Positions 16,106 through 19,242 of a stretch of 19,242 nt of DNA are shown here, piece by piece (position 1 is the first letter of the stretch; each line of letters begins with the position of its first letter). The notes below the pieces were generated by a model. That model saw only the letters and a program-made list of their open reading frames with translations. It had not been told where the DNA came from and searched no databases. This DNA comes from Methanobacteriota archaeon (lineage in GTDB: Archaea; Thermoplasmatota; Poseidoniia; Poseidoniales; Thalassarchaeaceae): positions 1-19,242 of the forward strand of contig JACNFL010000157.1 in assembly GCA_014384685.1 (NCBI GenBank), read 5' to 3'. The position numbers and the translations under genes were made by a program.

Positions 16106-16884
16106 CACTTGCCACCTCCTGAAAGAAGTTCACCAAGAGGACCATTACTAATGTCTAGAAGGGTATCTGGTAGCATCATAATGCGTGTAGCATTGTTTTC
16201 TGCTCCAACTTCTGAAAGAACTTGTAATCGGCGCAATTCCATTAGTGCTGGGAATCGAGCAAACAACTCTTGTGCCTCTGCCAACTTGCTTGCAGACTCA
16301 CGCTCAGCACTTGCTTTGATGACTCTTGAGCGTGCCTCTCTATCAGCCTCAGCCTCCTTTGCCATGGCTCTAGTCAAATCGTGTGGTAGTTGCATATCAG
16401 TAATTTCCACATGTCTTACATCAATTCCCCATGGATCTGTAGCATCATCTAAATTAATTCGAATTCTTTCAGCAACAGCCTCTCTTTCTTGGAGAACTTC
16501 ATCAAGAGGAACTGAACCAAAAACATCACGGAGAGCACCCATTGCAGCCATTCCGATTGACGCACGAGCATTGGTTACCTTGTTTACAGCATCACCAGGG
16601 TCTCTGACTCGATAGAAAATTACAGCATCTATTGTCAGAGAAATATTGTCTTTAGTGACAACTGATTGTCCGGGGACATCGTTAATCAAGAGACGTAAAT
16701 CCCACCTCACCATTCGGTCTAAAAATGGGATAACAACCCTAATCCCGGGTGATAGTACACCTTTGTAGGCTCCAAGTCGGAAAACTACAGCTCCTTCCCA
16801 ATGTCTAATAATTCTCAAGAAACTCCCCAAGAAGAGTGCCAAAACAAAAGTTACCATCCCAATAACGAAGAACACGGCTACCAT
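16105..16884 (-). CDS. SPFH/band-7 (slipin-like) membrane protein, first of a tandem pair
   Basis: 259 residues from the ATG at 16884. The membrane helix is at about 2-22, then IRHWEGAVVFRLGAYKGVLSPG, the N-terminal signature of slipins. IPGQ is replaced by VPGQSVVTKDNISLTIDAV, then VFGSVPLDEVLQERE and ITDMQLPHDLTRAMAKEAEADREAR, and finally ELRRLQVLSEVGAENN. A TTG at 16899 would add five residues. I prefer the ATG because a TATA-like CTAATATG sits 26 bases upstream of it. No protease or NfeD-like domain is fused. It overlaps the next SPFH gene by one base. By analogy with HflK/HflC or slipin pairs, the two products may assemble together, but that is inference. Confidence 0.88.
   Translation of the reverse strand: MVAVFFVIGMVTFVLALFLGSFLRIIRHWEGAVVFRLGAYKGVLSPGIRVVIPFLDRMVRWDLRLLINDVPGQSVVTKDNISLTIDAVIFYRVRDPGDAVNKVTNARASIGMAAMGALRDVFGSVPLDEVLQEREAVAERIRINLDDATDPWGIDVRHVEITDMQLPHDLTRAMAKEAEADREARSRVIKASAERESASKLAEAQELFARFPALMELRRLQVLSEVGAENNATRIMMLPDTLLDISNGPLGELLSGGGK
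16112..16120 (-). promoter_or_regulatory. Ribosome binding site deciding the start of the second SPFH gene
   Basis: AGGAGGTGG on the minus strand lies six bases before the ATG at 16105 and inside the end of the upstream SPFH gene. Confidence 0.8.
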
Positions 16885-16906
16885 GTTTACAGGCGGCAAG
16901 TAATGA

Positions 16907-16914
16907 CATATTAG
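16907..16914 (-). promoter_or_regulatory. TATA-like box for the SPFH pair
   Basis: CTAATATG on the minus strand is centred about 26 bases before the ATG at 16884, consistent with leaderless initiation there. It suggests the SPFH pair has its own promoter in the gap after the DUF4350-like gene. Confidence 0.35.
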
Positions 16915-16953
16915 GTTTGGTCCGACATTATCATAGCAGTTTATTCAGCATTT

Positions 16954-17697
16954 TCAAATATTGAATGATAACCATTCAATTACTTGTTGCACAAACAATA
17001 GATTATCGCCTTGTTCAATGTAACCGTTAGCGGCGATATTGCTATCTCCAACTACAACTAAGCGACCGTTCAATTCACTCACAGCAGCGATTGGTAATTC
17101 TCCTTGAATTTCATCATCATCAAGAGTAGAGTCTAGATCAATATCTCCAAACGACGATGCCGATGTAGATGCCAATGCACTAGCCCCTTCACTCACTCTA
17201 AGAGAGCACCCTGAGAAGTAGATCAGTTCACTAATCCCCTGTGTGATTGGGTGGTCCGCAAAATTTTGCACTCGAACAAAGTGTGGGATTGATTCTTCGC
17301 CAAGCACAACCCCTGCTAACTCAACTTTTTGAGTAACGTGTTCTTCATGGTCTGTGACTCTGTCTTTTTGAATCTCTATTCCACATGGAGTTGTAAGTTT
17401 ATTGAGAAAGTCAACATGACCGAATAAATCACCCCATTCTGCTAGTAAAAGAATTGATTTTCCGTTTTCCAAGTGAGATTGTAATGAAGCCATTTCTTCT
17501 TCATTGAATTGATTTTTTGGAAATGGAATTATAATTACATCCCAAGGAAGATTATCTAAGGTATCTAATCCAGTATTGATAAATTCCAATTTGTGATTAT
17601 TTTCTTCAAGTAATTTGGCTAGCGCTGTTAATCCATCAGCCTCTGGGTTTGCCATGGAAGAACCCATGTGGTATTCATCGAATCCGATGAGCGCCAT
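16954..17697 (-). CDS. DUF4350/IFT52-like (glutamine-amidotransferase-like fold) protein
   Basis: 247 residues, no signal peptide. ALIGFDEYHMG opens a Rossmann-like domain. WDVIIIPFPKNQFNEEEMASL (about 52-72) and GKSILLLAEWGD (79-90) match the pattern 'can do X if greater than threshold, then the end of the list', seen in DUF4350/GldG-type and IFT52-type domains: an acidic-aromatic strand, E-E-x-x-x-L helix, then a G-x-x-L-L-L strand. Near the C-terminus GRLVVVGDSNIAANG is the usual GD-S/D-x-x-x-N strand-turn. No catalytic Cys-His-Glu triad is evident, so it is probably a binding domain. The ATG at 17697 lies six bases after AAGGTGG; the ATG at 17703 directly abuts it. That site overlaps the stop of the upstream membrane-anchored gene, so the two are coupled. 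Confidence 0.65.
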   Translation of the reverse strand: MALIGFDEYHMGSSMANPEADGLTALAKLLEENNHKLEFINTGLDTLDNLPWDVIIIPFPKNQFNEEEMASLQSHLENGKSILLLAEWGDLFGHVDFLNKLTTPCGIEIQKDRVTDHEEHVTQKVELAGVVLGEESIPHFVRVQNFADHPITQGISELIYFSGCSLRVSEGASALASTSASSFGDIDLDSTLDDDEIQGELPIAAVSELNGRLVVVGDSNIAANGYIEQGDNLLFVQQVIEWLSFNI

Positions 17698-17709
17698 TTG
17701 CATCCACCT

Positions 17710-18387
17710 TCAGAGTTCCTCGGCTACTGCTGTAATTTCTAGTGAGTAGACTGCTGCTCGCCATGAGACTGTGACGTCTTCATCGCTATCCAATGTGTTC
17801 CCAATTGGGTTGGTACCCGGTCCAAGTGTTTGAACATTAAGTGTGACAGATGTGAGCCATTCGCCACTTCCATTACCGCCATCATTCCATTTTGCCTCAA
17901 TGTCATTCTTACTTACGCCATCTGCTATGTAGGAAGAACCATCCCAGTCAGGGGTGATTTGGATTGTAAAACTAACAGCATCTCCATTACAAGAGCCGCT
18001 ACCAGATTCATCGTCTGGCGTTCCTTCTACCCCTGAGAAATCAGTTGCCACATCAACAGAGTCTGTTGCCCCTGGCCCAGGTTCGTCATTGTCATTGCAA
18101 CTAACGGTGATTTCAACAAGTCCAATCATCATATCTCCGGCATCTAACTCAAAGAAGTAATCACCTTGCTCTTCATCACCAAGATTCATGGTTTCATCAG
18201 AGGTGATATTGTCTTGAATGAAATCAACTTGCCACATGCCCTTTGCGCCTGAGGAACCTCCTCCAACAGCATCAGAATTAGCAGCCATAAAGGAAAAGTA
18301 GGCCGGGAAAACAATAGCGAAAACAACTGAAACCACCAAAATAGTGATTGCTCGCTGAGAACCAAATAATTTCTCAAGCCCTGACAT
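17710..18387 (-). CDS. Membrane-anchored extracytoplasmic protein, function unknown
   Basis: 225 residues. A short positive N-terminus (LEKLFGSQRAI) is followed by one hydrophobic helix at about 14-36, then a Gly/Ser linker and an acidic, Asp/Gly/Ser-rich domain of alternating hydrophobic strands (YFFELDAGDMMIGLVEITVSC, VSFTIQITPDW, VTLNVQTLGPG, VSWRAAVYSLEITAV). That suggests a beta-sandwich outside the membrane. Two Cys bracket a loop of about 45 residues and may form a disulfide. I recognise no family. GAGGT lies just upstream of the ATG. Its stop overlaps the ribosome binding site of the DUF4350-like gene, implying a shared function, perhaps as the secreted side of an envelope assembly with the SPFH proteins. 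Confidence 0.7.
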   Translation of the reverse strand: MSGLEKLFGSQRAITILVVSVVFAIVFPAYFSFMAANSDAVGGGSSGAKGMWQVDFIQDNITSDETMNLGDEEQGDYFFELDAGDMMIGLVEITVSCNDNDEPGPGATDSVDVATDFSGVEGTPDDESGSGSCNGDAVSFTIQITPDWDGSSYIADGVSKNDIEAKWNDGGNGSGEWLTSVTLNVQTLGPGTNPIGNTLDSDEDVTVSWRAAVYSLEITAVAEEL

Positions 18388-18433
18388 TACCTCGCCTCAA
18401 CCATATGTGGGTAGCCACTGTGTTATCAATGTG

Positions 18434-18446
18434 CCACCATAGGTGG
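18434..18446 (-). terminator. Hairpin directly after the Trp-rich gene
   Basis: CCACC and GGTGG flank a 3-base loop (TAT on the minus strand), starting one base after the TAA of the Trp-rich gene. No T-run follows, so it may be an RNA 3'-end or processing structure. The loop and flanking C/G runs resemble the hairpin at 7408. Confidence 0.35.
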
Positions 18447-18447
18447 T

Positions 18448-18966
18448 TTACTCTTCTTCTGCAGAAACAATCCATTCAGAAGGTGGCCAAGAAGGCAAGT
18501 TTGTATCTGGCCAGGCAGATTTATTGACATCTACACCTTGATTTTTGAAAGTCCTTTTTGAGCGTCTCCAAACAGGTAGGAGAAAACCGATGGTTGAACG
18601 TTCTCTAAACGTCCATTTCCAAGGGCATTTTGGTAGACGTGTTGTCCATTGAGCGAATAACACACGCCATTCTTTTTCAAGTTCATTGGGGATGAGCCAT
18701 TCCACTATCGTTAGGGACCCAGCCGCACCCTGTACGTGACTATATGCTTCCATTCCAACATCTTTCAGAGGCCCATTTTCAATTACGATACCAATTGTTC
18801 TTGCTGCTTGAGCTATTGGCACAATAACTGCCCATCGATCAATAAGTCTGCTTCCACTAAGTCTACGGGCTGACCAATTTGCTTCACCTATAATTTGGCG
18901 AAGCGCTCTGACAGCATCAGTAGGCGAGATACTCGTCTCAACCTTGAGGTGCCGTGGCACAGCCAT
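18448..18966 (-). CDS. Conserved-looking Trp-rich protein, unknown function
   Basis: 172 residues, no recognised family. It has no clear signal peptide or membrane helix, although VIVPIAQAARTIGIVIENG is mildly hydrophobic. Eleven Trp are spread along the chain, many in EW/QW/PW contexts (EWLIPNELEKEWRVLFAQW, CPWKWTFRERSTIGFLLPVW), with a basic central part and an acidic end. The pattern suggests a compact cytoplasmic or membrane-peripheral fold. The ATG at 18966 is eight bases after GGGAG. It is separated by 152 bases from the ribosomal P1 gene on the same strand and by 60 bases from the following anchored protein, so operon membership is uncertain. Confidence 0.65.
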   Translation of the reverse strand: MAVPRHLKVETSISPTDAVRALRQIIGEANWSARRLSGSRLIDRWAVIVPIAQAARTIGIVIENGPLKDVGMEAYSHVQGAAGSLTIVEWLIPNELEKEWRVLFAQWTTRLPKCPWKWTFRERSTIGFLLPVWRRSKRTFKNQGVDVNKSAWPDTNLPSWPPSEWIVSAEEE

Positions 18967-19074
18967 GATACTCGCTCCCGCTCATTTGTGATAATCAATT
19001 GCAACGATATCTCCAATTAGACCGAGATTTCAATCAAATGTAACTCAGAGATGAGCATCCGCACCGTTGAGCGT

Positions 19075-19089
19075 GCCGCGTATGGCGGC
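19075..19089. repeat. GC-rich inverted repeat after the P1 gene
   Basis: GCCGC and GCGGC flank GTATG, 29 bases downstream of the P1 stop on the minus strand. It may mark the 3' end of the ribosomal transcript. The rest of the 152-base gap 18967-19118 shows no tRNA or other gene. Confidence 0.3.
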
Positions 19090-19118
19090 GGGCGATGTTG
19101 TCGTCTGTTGTTTCCAAC

Positions 19119-19242
19119 TCAGCCAAATAGAGAGCCAAGACCTTCGAAACTTGTGTCTTCCTCTTCTTCTTCAGCGGCGGCTTCCTCAGGGGGAGCAGCA
19201 GAATCTGCGGCAGGGGCGGCACCGCCACTAGGTGCAGCGGCA
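19119..19242 (-). CDS. rpl12: Archaeal ribosomal stalk protein P1 (L12), C-terminal part only
   Basis: Minus-strand codons from 19241 to the TGA at 19119-19121 encode about 40 residues: an Ala/Pro/Gly-rich hinge, a run of five Glu and an Asp, then TSFEGLGSLFG. This is the archaeal/eukaryal P1-P2 stalk C-terminus, which recruits translation GTPases; bacterial L7/L12 has no such tail. The N-terminal dimerisation domain lies beyond the right edge. It is the strongest single marker that the window is archaeal. Ribosomal protein L10 (P0) would be expected upstream, outside the window. Confidence 0.85.
   Translation of the reverse strand, partial: AAAPSGGAAPAADSAAPPEEAAAEEEEEDTSFEGLGSLFG

Noticed and set aside
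16109..16615. 168-codon plus-strand open frame opposite the first SPFH gene
   Set aside because: Antisense shadow: the minus strand has unmistakable band-7 motifs and the plus frame shows only low-complexity Ser/Ala/Arg sequence.
18967..19118. Possible tRNA or small RNA in the longest gap
   Set aside because: No acceptor stem/T-loop pattern (such as GTTCAA followed by a pairing stem) could be found on either strand; only a short hairpin is present.
1..19242. CRISPR array, insertion sequence or prophage
   Set aside because: No regularly spaced repeats, transposase, integrase or phage genes were seen in the window.

Overview
The window looks like a euryarchaeal chromosome segment, most likely from a marine Poseidoniales (Marine Group II) type organism. 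The archaeal assignment rests on the partial ribosomal stalk protein P1 at the right edge (acidic linker, then an EGLGSLFG-type end), a RaSEA-type archaeosine radical-SAM protein, an archaeal-subgroup YchF/Obg GTPase, GGTGA/GAGGTGAT ribosome binding sites and TATA-like boxes about 26 bases upstream of likely leaderless starts. The lineage is inferred from gene content and was not checked by any search. GC content is moderate, there is no sign of a mobile element, and gene density is high. All intergenic gaps are under about 160 bases.

Layout. (1) 1-5863, plus strand: the 3' end of an AddB-like Fe-S nuclease subunit overlaps by 10 bases a very large AddA-like UvrD-family helicase-nuclease, a bacterial-style double-strand-break end-processing pair. 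(2) 5946-8123, plus: an M20 metallodipeptidase, then an acidic coiled-coil protein whose start follows a perfect GC-rich hairpin and a TATA-like box. (3) 8183-10213, minus: a UMF1/Atg22-like MFS transporter split by a single in-frame TGA inside a membrane helix. (4) 10321-14992, plus: RaSEA; then a probable operon of a small two-helix membrane protein, a heme-copper-oxidase-like membrane protein that seems to lack the metal-binding histidines and carries a C-terminal SAP motif, and a YchF-type GTPase. (5) 15053-18966, minus: two tandem SPFH/band-7 proteins, a DUF4350/IFT52-like protein, a membrane-anchored extracytoplasmic protein and a Trp-rich orphan. (6) 19119-19242, minus: the C-terminus of ribosomal protein P1.

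How the genes fit together. AddAB-like proteins resect DNA ends for recombination. RaSEA completes archaeosine in tRNA. YchF and P1 belong to translation. The minus-strand SPFH cluster looks like an envelope scaffold module, with membrane-anchored SPFH proteins and a secreted partner. The most interesting items are the oxidase-like protein with a SAP tail and no recognisable CuB ligands, the TGA-split transporter, and several perfect palindromes or hairpins placed at gene starts (5893, 7408, 10219, 11529).
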